Origin: Trichoplax sp. H2
Lineage: Eukaryota > Placozoa > Uniplacotomia > Trichoplacea
Assembly (NCBI GenBank): GCA_003344405.1
Contig: NOWV01000209.1
Span: 1-64,000 of the forward strand
Length of the DNA: 64,000 nucleotides
Reading direction: 5' to 3'
The notes beneath the pieces are model-generated. The model was given only the letters and a program-made list of their open reading frames with translations, did no database searches and was not told the origin of the DNA. This document shows, piece by piece, positions 1 to 13,066 of this stretch (within the stretch, counting starts at the first letter, position 1; every line of letters starts with the position of its first letter). The translations under genes and the position numbers were made by a program.

Positions 1-404
1 CATGAGTCATAGTTAATACAATTAACATTAGAATCATTTACTGAATTAGATATTAATTTTAGCTACTGCTCCCTTAATGCAGACAACAGTATTTACGAAT
101 ATAGACATGTAATGACTAATACAGAATAGTCAGATTACGATATGTCCTATCACGGAACATTTCCATGATAATTTACAGTCTACCATAAGTAAATTACAAT
201 CACAATGATTCGAACTGTAAGCAGATGATTTGCATTCCCTATTATAACTATTAATTTCAGTATGTGTATAAGTGTCACTGTCATAAAAAGTCAGTGCTAT
301 ATTAAAACACAGTATATCCAAATTAGAAGTTAACTAAATAAGGATAGTCTAATAGAATTATCCTAACATAGATATTTCTACTGTAATACAGTATTTAACA
401 CTGT
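1..404 (-). repeat. Left arm of a ~400-bp inverted repeat
   Basis: The reverse complement of this segment aligns almost end to end with 9048-9436, with scattered substitutions and small indels. The match starts at the window edge, so the arm may continue to the left. The two arms are about 8.6 kb apart and in opposite orientation. They carry the same Cys-rich exon candidate and the same flanking non-coding DNA, which makes this a segmental inverted duplication and not a transposon terminus. No target-site duplication was seen. Confidence 0.85.
130..296 (-). CDS. Candidate Cys-rich exon (LRRNT-like), left copy
   Basis: On the minus strand an AG acceptor (at about 297-298) is followed by an open frame to a stop at 130-132. 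Its Cys spacing, with the core CDCNLLMVDC, resembles the N-terminal cap of leucine-rich repeat ectodomains (C-x(n)-C-x-C-x(5)-C). The same frame is open in the inverted copy at 9140-9306. If real, it is an early exon of a receptor gene reading leftwards out of the window. Possible donors lie inside the frame (phase 0 before GTAGAC, phase 1 before GTAAAT), so the true end is uncertain. The LRRNT assignment is by pattern only. Confidence 0.4.
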
Positions 405-894
405 AACAACACCATAGATTTTCTTTTGCCTGTTCTAAGTAAAACGAATCCATAATATTATTTCGATACTAAATTATTTCTATCTTCGAAAACAGAGTCA
501 TACAACACGTTCATTTTCGTTATATTAAATGCAATACTTATGATTAAGAACTGTACCCTATGCTTCAGTTACGGGAATAGGTTCACAATTTTATTTTAAA
601 ATTGTAGCTATTTATTTCACTGAAAATAGATTTAGATATAATTGCGATAGAATTCACTAATCTAGAAATAGTTACGAAGTAATTTCCTATACCTTCACAT
701 AGTATAGGTCGATTAAATTTAAAGTTTAACACAATGCTGGTACAAAGGCTTCCTTTATAAATAGAAATAGAGTTTTTACTATTTAGTATATCGTAGTATT
801 TAATTTTTATTTGAACACATGTACGCCTAATATCGTATGTAATCGTAATAAATTGTTAACTTCATTATAATATCATTTTTTTAATGACTCTTAG

Positions 895-3800
895 TGACCT
901 CAGCTATAACAGAATCGACTATATTGCTTCCAATTCGTTTTCTCAAGCTCTAAATTTGCGTAAACTGTTTGTATCATTTCTAATTAGATAATTCTAATTT
1001 ATCGATCATTTAGACTACCTTTTAATAGTTCTAGAAACTAGATATTGATAGTCCTTCTTTCATCATTTTATAATTGACCTCTTTCTTTTTGTCTTAATTA
1101 GTTTCCTAACGCAAAACTACTTAACCGAAATATCAAGCGGAATGTTTGCAGATCTGAAAAGCCTTCAATCCCTGTCAGCATCTAGTTTGAAATCTTTTGA
1201 ACCAAACATTAGAATGGATATTTAAAATCATCTGTATCATCTAAGCATGCAATCTCATCTAGTTATAAATTCTATCTACGACCAGTCTATGGAGTAGGAC
1301 GTAAAAACACCCAGATGCAATCAACCATAGTTTAGATTCTCACTGCACTAAAAATATTAATCATCCTGCAAGTCTACAACATTAACAATATAAACTTGTC
1401 TTCATGATTTAGATTATGTTTCTACTTTGCTATCATTAACTATGTAGTACAGTAGCTTATAAGAAGATAATATTTCTGCTATGTATTAAAACTTACGCTT
1501 ATATCTATGCAGCGTAAATCCTAACTATACATATTACATTCTATTTAGTAAGCTCGATCTGAATTCTATCACAGCCATTCAATCTGAGTCCTTCAACGGC
1601 ACTACTAGATTGCGTTCTTTGTAAGTATCAATGTAAATTTTTTCCAACGTACAGTATAGCATTAATAGATGGCTAAAAAATAAATGCCGATATTCTTAAT
1701 TGATATCGATTTATACTACGATGAGAGTGTGATAAATCATTGTGTTATTGCTATATTTTAATCTAATTTAGATTCTTACCTTGCATATACACTAGTACAA
1801 TTTCATTCTACCAAGCGATGATTGCCGTGTTATATAGGTTATATAGTATTATATTAGACACTAGATAACGGTTTTGAGTTTATCCAACAATTTGATTTAG
1901 ATATTTGCAGTCCAACAAGCTTACTGATATCAGTACTAATGCCTTTCATGAACTCAAATCCTTACAGACCTTGTAAGTTCACGGGCGATTGAACTAGTTT
2001 AAATAAATTAGAATCCAGGTATGATAGCATTTATCTTCAGGCTTTTAACCTTTTCAATTTACATGCACAGAGATTTAACGGATAACAACATAACTAGTCT
2101 TAATCCGTTCCAGAACTTAACATCGTTGATGTTCCTGTAAGCAGTATGGATTAATTCCCCTATATTTTCTTTACTCAAATGTTCAAATTGATATTTTTAG
2201 TATAAACTTCCACTTTTGTTATTCTTTAGCATTTTAGATGAAAATGAAATCGAAATTGTCCACAACTACATCTTAAAAAATTTAAGAATACTTCAAACTC
2301 TGTAAATATACGTTTTCTGAGTTAATTCTTAATTGGAGCTTAAAAATAAGTGCAAGCTTGACAGCAAGAATGGCAATATTGAATAAGATTTTTTTCCATA
2401 TTCAGATCGCTCGCTACCAATAAAATTGCTACCATCAAATCCAAAGCTTTTTCAGGATTGAATCAGTTAAAATCCTTGTGAGTGTATCAAAATAGGAAGA
2501 TTCTAATGAAAGAAGCAATATTCCGTCCACAAAAGTATCGTTAGCGTCTATGATTTAAAGTATTTCAGAGTAAAAAAATAACCAAACTGCCTTATATGAA
2601 TCGCTTACATACGAAAAAAGGCAGATAAATTTCCTAACCTAGAGATCCAATAATGTCCATTTTCCTCTTACGATAATTATTATATAGTAGTCTAATGCCA
2701 TTGCTATAAATTCAGTGAAACTCTGAATGAATCCATTAATGCCTGCAATCACTACTCGTAGTAGAATTACAAAAGCTATAAAGTTGGCAGAGAATAAAAT
2801 GCTACATAATAGAGGAGCTCAGCTAACTTTGTATCTGAAAACGCTGACAGAAAATTTACCATTATAACTATAAATCAGAGTTTCGATCATATTGACACTA
2901 AACCCTAATATTGCTAGCTACATGCAAAATTGTCTCATTAAATGCCAAAAAGATGCAAACGAGGCTCTTTGCTATTAGATTTTAAATGTAAAATTTGAAA
3001 TCAGGCCTTGAATAAGATTAATATCCTCTTGTAAACAAAGAACATAAGACTGCATATAATTGTTTTTTTATTGCAGACAACTTGATGGTAATCCATTACA
3101 GAGTATCTATGAATTGAATTTGCCGGAAGGAATAGCCTTAAAAACTTTGTAAATATTATTAAATGATTAATTATAAATGCAATTTAATAATGATCAGGAA
3201 TGTGATGGTGCAATATAAAATTAGGGGACTATCCAACGCTAGAATACGAAAACTTAAACGCCACAATTTTATCAACAGCAGCGTGACTATCGATATCCTG
3301 TAAGTAGATTTAAATTGACTTTATTACTATTCTCATAAGCGAGAAATTAAATCCTAAATCGAGGCATTTACTGGTAATAAATAGTAATAATTATGATTAA
3401 AGTTTGAATCTACCTAATTATTGTTCATAAATAGTAATAACTTATGGTCATAAAGAAAACATGAACATCAATAGAAAAATAAAATGTAATAGTACAGATT
3501 GACAGCTAATTCTGCTTATTCTAATCTATCGATGATCATTAGGGACTTTTCCAATAATCTAATACAGATTTTACCCGATTTTACGTTTTATTATCCGCAA
3601 AAGTTGTAAGTCAATGTCATTTTGAACCGTTAAACAATATCAAATCTGGTAGCCAGGCAATGAGCTAGAAATATGATATATTTCCAGAACTTTCTGTCTT
3701 TACATTTAAATAAATAGTTACAGGATATGAGCAAAACAAATTTTCTTATTCTAGACCAATATGGCTTTTAATTTATTTTGCTTCAATTTAGGAATCTATC

Positions 3801-6800
3801 TTACAATCAACTTTACAGTCAATATCACTCGAATTTTAGCATTCAAAGCTCACTAACACTCTTGTAGGACTAATTAAATTCGATACGCACCATTTTCCTA
3901 TACCATATTAATGATCCATTTTTATTAGTGAGCATAAATATCTGGCCATTTTTATTCCAAAATATTTATCTTGAACAGAGACTTAACAGGAAATAAGTAT
4001 GAGGAAATTGATGGACATTTATTTATTTCTCTAAAATTCCCTACAAAACTGCAATCGCTGTAAGGAAACAAGTTTATACGATCATATAAATATTATAAAT
4101 CATTTTTTGACATTAGCTGTAGCAATTCCTGATACAAGAGTTAATAATCTAGTCAGAACTTCCTGTTATTTATTTTTTGTGAATCTTAAGTTGAAACATT
4201 AATTTTAATACTAAATTCCTAACATAAAATAACAGATATTTATCAGCAAATCGTTTACATGCAATTCACCAGGAGACCTTTTCTAAAATACACCAAATTC
4301 GATTCTTGTATGTATTTAACTAATTCCTAACATCTATACTAAGAAATGATATTACATTAACTATATTTCCGTCAACGGTAAATGTTTTAAATATTGTAAA
4401 TCTACTAGATATAATCATAAATTACTATCAATTAATGAAAAGTAGTAAACTGTATATGATATTCAAATCACATCATTCCTAGAAGAGTGATCATTATTGC
4501 AACTTACGTTAAAGTAATGATTAACTATTAATATCTTAGATACATAAACGGGAATAAGCTAAAGGATTTAAGGTTCATTCAATTACTGCCACAGCTTAAA
4601 ATTTTGTAAGTTTTTTTAGATCTAAAGACATGGATGCTCCTGCTTTAGTAAATAAGCAACTTTGTCTGTCAATAATGATAGCTTGCCATATCAAAAATAT
4701 GCTGTAGATTAATGACAGTAAGCTCAAGCCAATCAAATAGCATGGTATAAACGAACATTTGAGCTACTATAAGCGAGTTGTTGAAGAGACTGTCTATATA
4801 AATTTGTTATTGTGAGCTTATGTTAGTATACCATGAAAAATAGCTTCAATTAATCTAGATATTACAGTATTAGCGTAGTTTAAGTAGTAGAATATAAAAA
4901 ATTTATCGCAATTAGATTAGATTTAATTAAATATTATTATGCTCTTCTATTCTTTAAACAAGATCGCTACAGAACAACGAGATTTATGACTTAAATAAGG
5001 AAGACTTCGCCAATTTAACTCAATTAAATGAATTGTAAGTCCACGAAATTATTATTATTCTAATCGTATTTTCCGAAGTTTAATAGAAGTCGTACATTTG
5101 CTGAATTGAATAAAAACTATTCATTATAGTAGCTATACATCTGATCACTATAACTAAAAAGTTGATTAGCTAACAGACTGCAAGTCTCATGAGTTTTATC
5201 AATATGCTACTATAGAAAAAGTTTAAATCCTAATAGATTCATTTCAGCATTGCTTTATTAGATTGAATGCTGCTTCAGATAGCAAATTGTTCTCTATTTA
5301 TACTCTAATTTTAGATATTTAGGAAAAAACAAGATTACAAGACTAACTCAAAACTATTTTGCTAATACTAAATTGACATCGTTGTAAGAAATTTATTTAA
5401 ACGAAAGTAGTATTCTCCTTGGAGGTCTTATTTACAATTTAAGAATATGTAGACTACAAATCAGCCGTAACAGAAAAATTGCTTTTCAATTTTGATCTAG
5501 GTCTCTAGAAAACAACCTTATATCTGTAATTAAAAGCGAATTTACCGAAATACTTTCTTTAAAATCCTTGTATGTATGGAAATGATCCTAATCTATTTAT
5601 TATAAATAAGTGTAAATACTGCAAATCTCAATGGCATGGCGATGCAAAATAATATTATATTACAACATTAATGCCTTAAGTAATCTAAGTAGCATTATTT
5701 AAATGCAATGTAATTGAAATTAGTCAATCAAATTTGAGATTTTAATTTCCATAAAGCAGTATATAAAGTGCTACTGATGATTATTTAAATAATATTTATA
5801 AAGAGGTTTTAGTATGTAATCACTTATGGTAGAACTTGCTCAATAATTAAATATTAAACCTATTATGAAGGAACTTAAATAATAACCACCTTCAAGCCAT
5901 AACAGAGCTATTTAAGACAGAATTACCAGCCCTAAAATATTTGTGAGTTATTATCTTTTCTACGTACGCATCTCTTGAAAATTTCAATGCGTTTGATAAT
6001 AAGTATCTCTACTGTAATACCTATTTGCGAGGAATCTATTTCGTTTTCTTTCAGCTATGTAAGACATAACGGCATTACATCCTTCAAAGATGTTAATATC
6101 TGGAATGTAAAGGCACTTCAAGTTATGTAAGTTACGATATTGTAGGTATATTATATTGTTAGAATCTTTAATCTGTTAATATTGTTGGTAAGTGTTCTGT
6201 TAAATTTATAATGTTTCAGTAGATTTTTAAAAAGCCATCACTATTGCAATCTAATTCCAGAGTTAAATTCTGGTAGATATTATACTACTCTCATTCTAAT
6301 TAAATTGTTCATTTAGAGATCTTTATGGAAATAAGATTAAATATATTGAAAATCTCCATCCTCTACTACTAGACAAGCTGTAGGTTATCTAATATAACCC
6401 AAGTTCTAGTATTAATTCATTTGCGGGCTCCAAAATAAGAGCAAAATTATTATTGCCTCAGACTGAAAGCTATAATTGATCTGATGTTACCAAGGAAGAA
6501 ATATTCTAAGTGTATTTTATATTATATATATAAGGAATCTAGGAGAAAACAGGATACAGGAACTATCTTGCTCTGAATTTCCATCTAGCATTCTAGATCT
6601 GTTAGTATATCGATTTTAATCATTTTTAGAGAAGTAACTGCTTAATTTAGTATTATTAAATATCAAAATAGGTATAAGTAAATCAAATTTAAGCTTCAGC
6701 ATAACATTTAATCATTAACAAATTCCTATAACCCTTTTTATTGAAAGAGACTTGAGCAGAAACAACATTTCAAAAATTAACCCAAACTGTGATGTCTATT

Positions 6801-9800
6801 TGAATGTTATTAGTGAACTGTAAGCCAATTTATTTTACAATTTAATATGTTTAATGAAACAAGCTCTAAATTATGTGACTAATCTTTCCATATGATACAA
6901 CCAATACTAATATACACCAATACAGAAACCTAAATTATAATGATCTGACGGCGCATGGTATTAATATTCAAACTGAAATTGTCGATAAAATGTCAAACGT
7001 ATATTCATTGTAAGTAGAAATATAGTAGAATTTGATCATATTTTAACTAGCTGCGACCTAATACTCATTTAAAACTTCGTAATTGCGAATCTAATAATTA
7101 AATTGTGGGTCTATTCCCTTGTCCGTTTAATACGGATTGCTCGGATATTTTTATTTTAGCATCTTAAACATAATTGCATAGTTTGGCATATTCGGAAATA
7201 AAAGTTACTATAGATCAAGAAAATATCATTTATCTGTTAGGAGAGATAACTTTACTCGCATATAATGTGTCAGAAGTACCCATATAACTTAGCAATAAAT
7301 CTTCTTATTATCATGAGAGATTGTTTTATTAACACTGTCTAGAATCTTGGAATCTAACAGCACTTAATGTATTAAATTTACAATCCGGAAGTATATTTGA
7401 TGCAAAATGCCTTGTTAAGAGATTCTTTTAGCTAGTATAAATAAATTACTCAAATATCACCTATTATGATAGCCTAAATGAGCTCATTTCTACATAATTT
7501 TTTAATTAAGTATAAAATTTCATTTCATAGAAAATTAGCTGGCAATGATATTACTGGATTGCCTAAACAGAATTCCAAGTATTTCCTAGCAAATTTGTCA
7601 GTGCAATTATGGATTCCAAAGGCTTCCCATTAATGTTACCTAAATCTAAATTATTTTATCATACCTAGTATCTCGTTACAACATTTGTGAATAACGAAAA
7701 ATTTAATTGCTAAAATAAATCTATATAATCATCCTAACTTACTCCTGTTCTATAGACAAAATTATTTAAGAATTTTCAAATATCCACTTTTATAGCTAAT
7801 CTTTTTCTTTTAACTGTCTCAATATTACAGAGATGTTAGCAGTAATCCGTTGACCCTAACAAATGCTTTAGAATTAATATCAAAGAACACCCAGCAAAAT
7901 TTGTTACACCTGTAAGAATTTCCTAAATATTATCGAGTATAAATGAGCATTAGATATTTACAATGCCAGCATTTTTATTTAAAAGTCTATTTTATACATA
8001 CCACCAATAATCACCAGTATTTGATACTACAATGATTTTACTTTTCTCATAACTAAATAAACATTAGCATGATCAGATACAACAAAGCCGAAATAGTATG
8101 ATTTATATTTGATCGAAATTAATTTCAATTCCTTCAATGGCGAAAATACTGCACAGAAATCGTATCTAAGTCCTCAATTAAATAACAAAACCTACATCAA
8201 TGTTTGCTAGTCCTTATTTTCAAAACACGAGAATTGGATGCTTCTTTACTATTTCGCCAGAACGTAGATAATCTTTTAAAAATAATTGTAATAACGATAT
8301 TTTTGATGTTTTCCTCCGGTATAGCCATTTCTTGATTACCATAAAATGAAAATCTATACCGGACCATAACTATTATCTTATTTTTATTCTATTAATGAAA
8401 TCAGCAACTACATGATGCCAATCTTATCGTTGCCTTTCTGAGTTTTTGCATCAATAATATCCGTTTATGATTTATTATTAACTATAAGAGTATTAATAGA
8501 TATTTATATAAAACAAATTTGCAATTAAGATCATTTTTCCGTTGAGCTTATCCTTTTAGCTAAGAACAATAACTGCTACTTATGAACACTCAGCGACAAA
8601 CTTTCCTTTAGTATTTTGAGTTACAAAGTCATAAAATACTGAGAAGAGCATATTAGTGAAAAGTCACTTACTAAGAAATACGATTTATATTCTATCTAAC
8701 TATAAGAGCGGCTTCCAAAAATACTATTAATTACCATGTAAAAGATTACAATAACGATATTTTATGTTTTCACTTATCTAGGAACATAAATAATTGCAAT
8801 TTTAGTAGCATTCCCAAGGATACATTTCGTCCTTTTCCAAACTTAAAAACCTTGTAAGCTGATTTCCAAATCAAACATTGCGCTAAACATAGAATCGTAT
8901 CATTTTACAGAGTAAACTAAATGCTTCTAAATGCTAATCAATTCATGGTTTGTCTATTATGAATTTAAGTAACAATTACTAGAAGGAAGAAACCGATCAT
9001 TTAAATTTAGCGTTACTTAAACCTTCTTGAGACAGTGTTACATACTGTATTAGAGTAGGAATATCCATGTTAGGATAATTCTGTTAGCCTATCCTTATTT
9101 AGTTAACTTCTATTTCGGATATACTATGTTTTAATATAGCACTGACTTTTTATGACAGTGATACATATACACATACTGAAATTAATAGTTATAGCAGGGA
9201 ATGCAAATCATCTACTTACAGTTCGAATCATTTTGATTGTAACTTACTTATGGTAGATTGTAAATTATCGTGGAAATGTTCCGTGATAGGGTATATCGTA
9301 ATCTGATTATTTGTATTAGTCATCAGATGTCTATGTTCATAAATACTGTTGTCTGCATTAAGGAAGCAGTAGCTAAAATTAATATCTAATTCAGTGAATG
9401 ATTCCAAAGTTAATCTTGCTAACTATGGCTCATGAACTATTGAGGAATAGTATATAAATTCAGTATATCGTGTAATAAAGAGGATTCTCAAACTTAGTGT
9501 TTAACGTAAAATACGAGGGGTTTAAGTCTTTGTGTAGTCTGCTAGTAGAGCAAAAGTGTTTCTGATAGTGCAGATATCGTTCCTTGATACGTGGTTCAAG
9601 GAATTGACTTATTGATCGTACATTACGTTATCTTGTTGCAAAGCTGTTTTGTGACACTTCTATTTGCGATATATGTTATCAATACATGGCTAAATTTTAC
9701 AGAATTTCTATTAAATTAATCGAAACGATAATTATAGATTCATGAACAAAAATAATATAAGATCGTTAGATCTATCTGATTTAGCCAGAAATGTTGGTCT

Positions 9801-10996
9801 ATTACTAACAGAACTGTAAGCATTTATTGAACAAAGCTAGAAACTATACTAATATACTAAGTAATACAACGTAAATATAACTGAAACCAATTTAAATTAA
9901 TAAATCTGACATAGTAGTCAATTATCTTAACATAGAGTAGCTCTGATATTGACAGAGTAAAGATTTTTAATTAATATTTAAGAGAAGCAAAAGTGATTAA
10001 GTTTTTTATTCGGCTACTAAAACTTTCAGTTTATATAACAGACAGATAGCTGGTAACAAAATACCCAATTTAACATTTTCATCAAAGATCCAATTTGAAT
10101 CTATAATATCATTGTAAGTTTATCATCTACCTATGACTGCTATGTTACTAATTATGTAATGACTAAAGTTATATGTGATCAAGACCTAATAAAAACATTT
10201 TAGTTATTAATATAGCTGTATTATTTGAAGGTTACTTTAATTTTTGCAGTCGATATAATATTTTATCAGATAAATGGTAACTTGTTCTTTTACGAAACTT
10301 TAAAAATATTTGAAGAATGTTTTCATGGATTTTAAATATGGAAACTGCTGCAATTATATTGTAAATGCATCTGGAGATATATTACTCTTTCGATACTTTA
10401 ATGGCAAAACACATGAACAGAAGACTGATTCAAGTTAACGGAAATAATTATATTCCACTTATTCTTGTATATTTAGAAACATTTCCAGCAATAAGCTATC
10501 AACAATTTGTCGTCAAAATCTAGGAATATACTTTCCATATCTCGTGAAATTGTAAGAACACAATAAAACTAATCAATTATTTGATAATTTAAAATCCATA
10601 TTTGAAAGTCTTGTTTAAAAATTATTCGACATGCATTAATAGATAATGATAGGTTTATAGTTTTTCTCTTGCATAAGAGAGCATCAAAATTAACTGATTG
10701 CTGTCAATAAACTACGTTGAGATTTAATTAGTAGCAATCAAAGCCAAGCAATAGAATTAAGTCTGACATGAGATGATACATGTAAAGTGATAGAAAATTT
10801 ATGAAACAAAGATTCAAATAGATTCATCACTTTAATGTTTGCTGTTACTATCTTCTATGCATTCTCAACATAAGCAACGTCTTTAAATGATATAATCACT
10901 GTTCGTATGCGTAAATGTTTATAGAGACATCAGATACAACACTATTAACTCCGTAACTCCCAGGTGTTTTAGAGGACTTCTTCGATTAAAAGAGTC
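895..10996 (+). CDS. Array of about 30 single-LRR exons, LRR receptor ectodomain
   Basis: At least 30 exons of 63-84 bp each encode one leucine-rich repeat, for example DLSYNRIDYIASNSF in the first. Exons: 895-966, 1102-1173, 1549-1620, 1901-1972, 2071-2136, 2230-2301, 2406-2477, 3077-3148, 3225-3299, 3543-3605, 3792-3863, 3979-4059, 4236-4307, 4540-4605, 4963-5034, 5315-5383, 5501-5569, 5871-5942, 6055-6126, 6317-6379, 6535-6600, 6748-6819, 6926-7009, 7531-7596, 7831-7911, 8782-8853, 9738-9815, 10042-10113, 10477-10551, 10925-10996. Each starts after AG with one base of a split Leu codon and ends before GT in phase 2. One LRR per phase-2 exon is the classic structure of LGR glycoprotein-hormone and relaxin receptor ectodomains. 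The array points at the 7TM exon downstream, so one receptor gene is the simplest reading. The 5' end (signal peptide) was not found. An inverted-repeat insertion at 9.05-9.44 kb leaves open whether there are two genes. Confidence 0.85.
7160..7236 (+). pseudogene. Decayed LRR exon candidate
   Basis: After TTTTAG, the phase expected for this array reads ILNIIA, then a TAG stop, then FGIFGNKSYYRSRKYHLS before a GTTAGG donor. Size, position and splice motifs fit the neighbouring LRR exons, but the in-frame stop means it cannot contribute to a full-length product unless it is skipped. Skipping would keep the frame. Confidence 0.3.
9048..9436 (+). repeat. Right arm of the ~400-bp inverted repeat
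   Basis: This is the inverted counterpart of 1-404. It lies inside the LRR exon array, between exons 8782-8853 and 9738-9815. Conservation spans coding-like and non-coding parts alike, which suggests a fairly recent duplication. Confidence 0.85.
9140..9306 (+). CDS. Candidate Cys-rich exon (LRRNT-like), right copy
   Basis: After the acceptor TTAATATAG a frame runs to a TGA at 9304-9306. It is nearly identical to the left copy, but one Cys of the CDC core is Phe (FDCNLLMVDC). If this is an N-terminal cap exon, a shorter receptor gene could begin here and use only the LRR exons from 9738 onward plus the 7TM exon. The stop and the lost Cys could equally mean that it is not functional. A donor at 9250-9300 is not certain. 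Confidence 0.35.
10250..10315 (+). pseudogene. Decayed LRR exon candidate
   Basis: The acceptor TTTTTGCAG is followed by RYNILSDKW and then a TAA stop in the phase used by the other LRR exons. The spacing within the array fits an exon that has lost its frame. No clear donor was seen. Confidence 0.3.
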
Positions 10997-11216
10997 GTAA
11001 GTAAAATTTAGCAATATCGATAACTCTATCTAACAATTTGATCTACGAATAGCATATACTGATAATTTTTGATGAAGTATCATCATTACATTATTCCAGT
11101 TTTTATTTCGCTACGATTGAAATCCATTATTAAAGTAATAATATCAAAAGGGCATCGTTCGGTGTTGTTATTTTAATTAGAATATAATCTAGAGCTGAAA
11201 GTATTTTCATTTGCAG

Positions 11217-11260
11217 AGACCTTTTGTCATACTGATTAGTATCGCATGGAGGTCACTTTC
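11217..11260 (+). pseudogene. Decayed last-LRR exon candidate
   Basis: After the acceptor ATTTGCAG the phase used by the array reads DLLSY and then TGA. It lies between the last good LRR exon (10925-10996) and the 7TM exon. It may be a broken repeat or cap exon, or simply a chance acceptor. Confidence 0.25.
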
Positions 11261-11959
11261 TGTATTCGCTAATTAAATAGTTACAGTTAATTTCTATTAA
11301 GTGATTTCTGCTTTTCTTTACGTCATATCCGAGGTACATGCAAGGAAATCATTTGGCTTATATCACTACTAAATCCTTTTTTGGACCTCCAAACTTAAAT
11401 ACAATGTATGCATATGTTGTATTATTAATCACATAACAAACTTTTTGAAACTGCTGACCAAACTAATGGATGATTCATAATCATTGCAAGAATTATATAA
11501 AATGCTAAAATAGACTCTTTATCTATAGGTTACTCTAAAAATTCCTCTTTAAATAGATGTAGCTTTATTCTTCTACTTACGCAAACAAAACGATTGACGG
11601 AAATTTCAGAATTAGAACTAAAATTTATACTTATACTATAATTACTCCACGTTTGATTATACTGGAAATTATCTAATTACTACATTGATTTCTAAATTTC
11701 GGTTAGAGTTACCATAATTATTTTAAAATTGTCACTGGTCTATATGTAGGCTTCTCAGTCATACTTACGAAGTAATAATTTATACACAAACGACTATAAT
11801 AGTCTATGGTTATACTAATAGTAGCTTTACTTACGGATGCTGTTTTGAACATACTATACAATAAGATGTGCAGAACATTATTATTTACGAAGGCTATCAT
11901 TACCTAGCGTTGTATTGAATAAAATGAACAGTATAATTAATCCTCTAGTAAATTTGTGA

Positions 11960-13066
11960 TCTAAACGAATTCAAATTACTGCAACGGGAATCTTTGATCC
12001 ATTACCATCATTTGCTTTAAAGGAAATTGAAATAGTTTCAATCATATTCTCATTTATCCAAATTTCTAATTTGGATTCAATTTCTTGTCTACTTATTAAC
12101 TACCATTCCTATTATTCCAATGATAGCTTAACTGGCCGTGATTATTTATGCTGCATGGTACCCGCTAAAGTTAAAACCTGCATTCCAACCATGAATTCAG
12201 AAACATTATCATCCTGTCAACAACTCTTAGCTCATAGCTCATTGCAGGCATTTATTTGGATTATTGGTAGCCTTGCTTTAATAGGTAATCTCATCGTATT
12301 AATTCAAAATTATTCACAAAAGCGACAGAGCAGAAGTCATATAGCAATATATTTGGTCAACAATCTTGCCATATCAGACCTTCTGATGGGCTTCTATCTA
12401 CTTATCATCGCCATCGCGGATATAGTCCTTTCTGTAAAGATTTATGGACCAATTTCTGAATCATGGCTATTACATCCTTTATGCTATTTAGCTTGTAGTT
12501 TGGTGATTGCTTCTAGCTATACATCGGTTTTAATCATGGTTATTATTACCGTTGATCGCTATATCAGCATAGTCACTCCATTTTCAAACCGCCAATTTAC
12601 GATGAAATTGGCTTATACTCTCATGACTGCCGTATGGTGTATAGGAATTATTTTTTCAATTCTACCTACTTGGTTTAGCGTCCAGCAACCAGGCTACTTA
12701 CGCATTTATACCTATAACAGCATGTGTATGCCGAACAACTATGAAAATATTTATTACATGATATGGATGATTTGGTATTTACTCATTACCTTCATAGCTT
12801 GGATCATCATGATTGCGTTATACTCTCGTATTTATGCCTCAGTAAGATCAAGCGCTAAACGTGTTCAAAGATCGTCAACGAGAGAAAATAAAATCCTAGC
12901 GATACGTTTATCTTTCATATTACTATCCGATTTATTGTGTTGGCTACCTTATTACTACGTTAATCTAGCAGGTTTAATTGAAATTGGCAGGGTGGATGTT
13001 ATTACATTACAGTTCATTGGCATTTTTACATTACCGATCAATTCTGCAGTTAATCCATTCTTGTAA
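11960..13066 (+). CDS. 7TM exon of an LGR/RXFP-like receptor, stop at NPxxY
   Basis: A single long exon encodes a hinge with paired Cys (DYLCCMVPAK) and a rhodopsin-class 7TM domain. Visible landmarks are TM1 with IGNLIVLI, TM2 with NLAISDLLMGFYLL, TM3 ending TVDRYISIVTPF, TM6 with LLCWLPYYY and TM7 with SAVNPFL. The TM2 DLLMGxYL motif and the TM3 exit resemble the relaxin-receptor (type C LGR) branch. The ligand is unknown. The frame is open from about 11960, and the segment before 12071 looks like a last LRR (ITATGIFDPLPSF). A DLNE motif just upstream, in another frame, suggests a 1-base indel at this exon's 5' edge. The protein ends at TAA 13064-13066 immediately after NPFL, where the family has Tyr, so helix 8 and the tail are missing. 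Confidence 0.85.
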   Translation, partial: SKRIQITATGIFDPLPSFALKEIEIVSIIFSFIQISNLDSISCLLINYHSYYSNDSLTGRDYLCCMVPAKVKTCIPTMNSETLSSCQQLLAHSSLQAFIWIIGSLALIGNLIVLIQNYSQKRQSRSHIAIYLVNNLAISDLLMGFYLLIIAIADIVLSVKIYGPISESWLLHPLCYLACSLVIASSYTSVLIMVIITVDRYISIVTPFSNRQFTMKLAYTLMTAVWCIGIIFSILPTWFSVQQPGYLRIYTYNSMCMPNNYENIYYMIWMIWYLLITFIAWIIMIALYSRIYASVRSSAKRVQRSSTRENKILAIRLSFILLSDLLCWLPYYYVNLAGLIEIGRVDVITLQFIGIFTLPINSAVNPFL

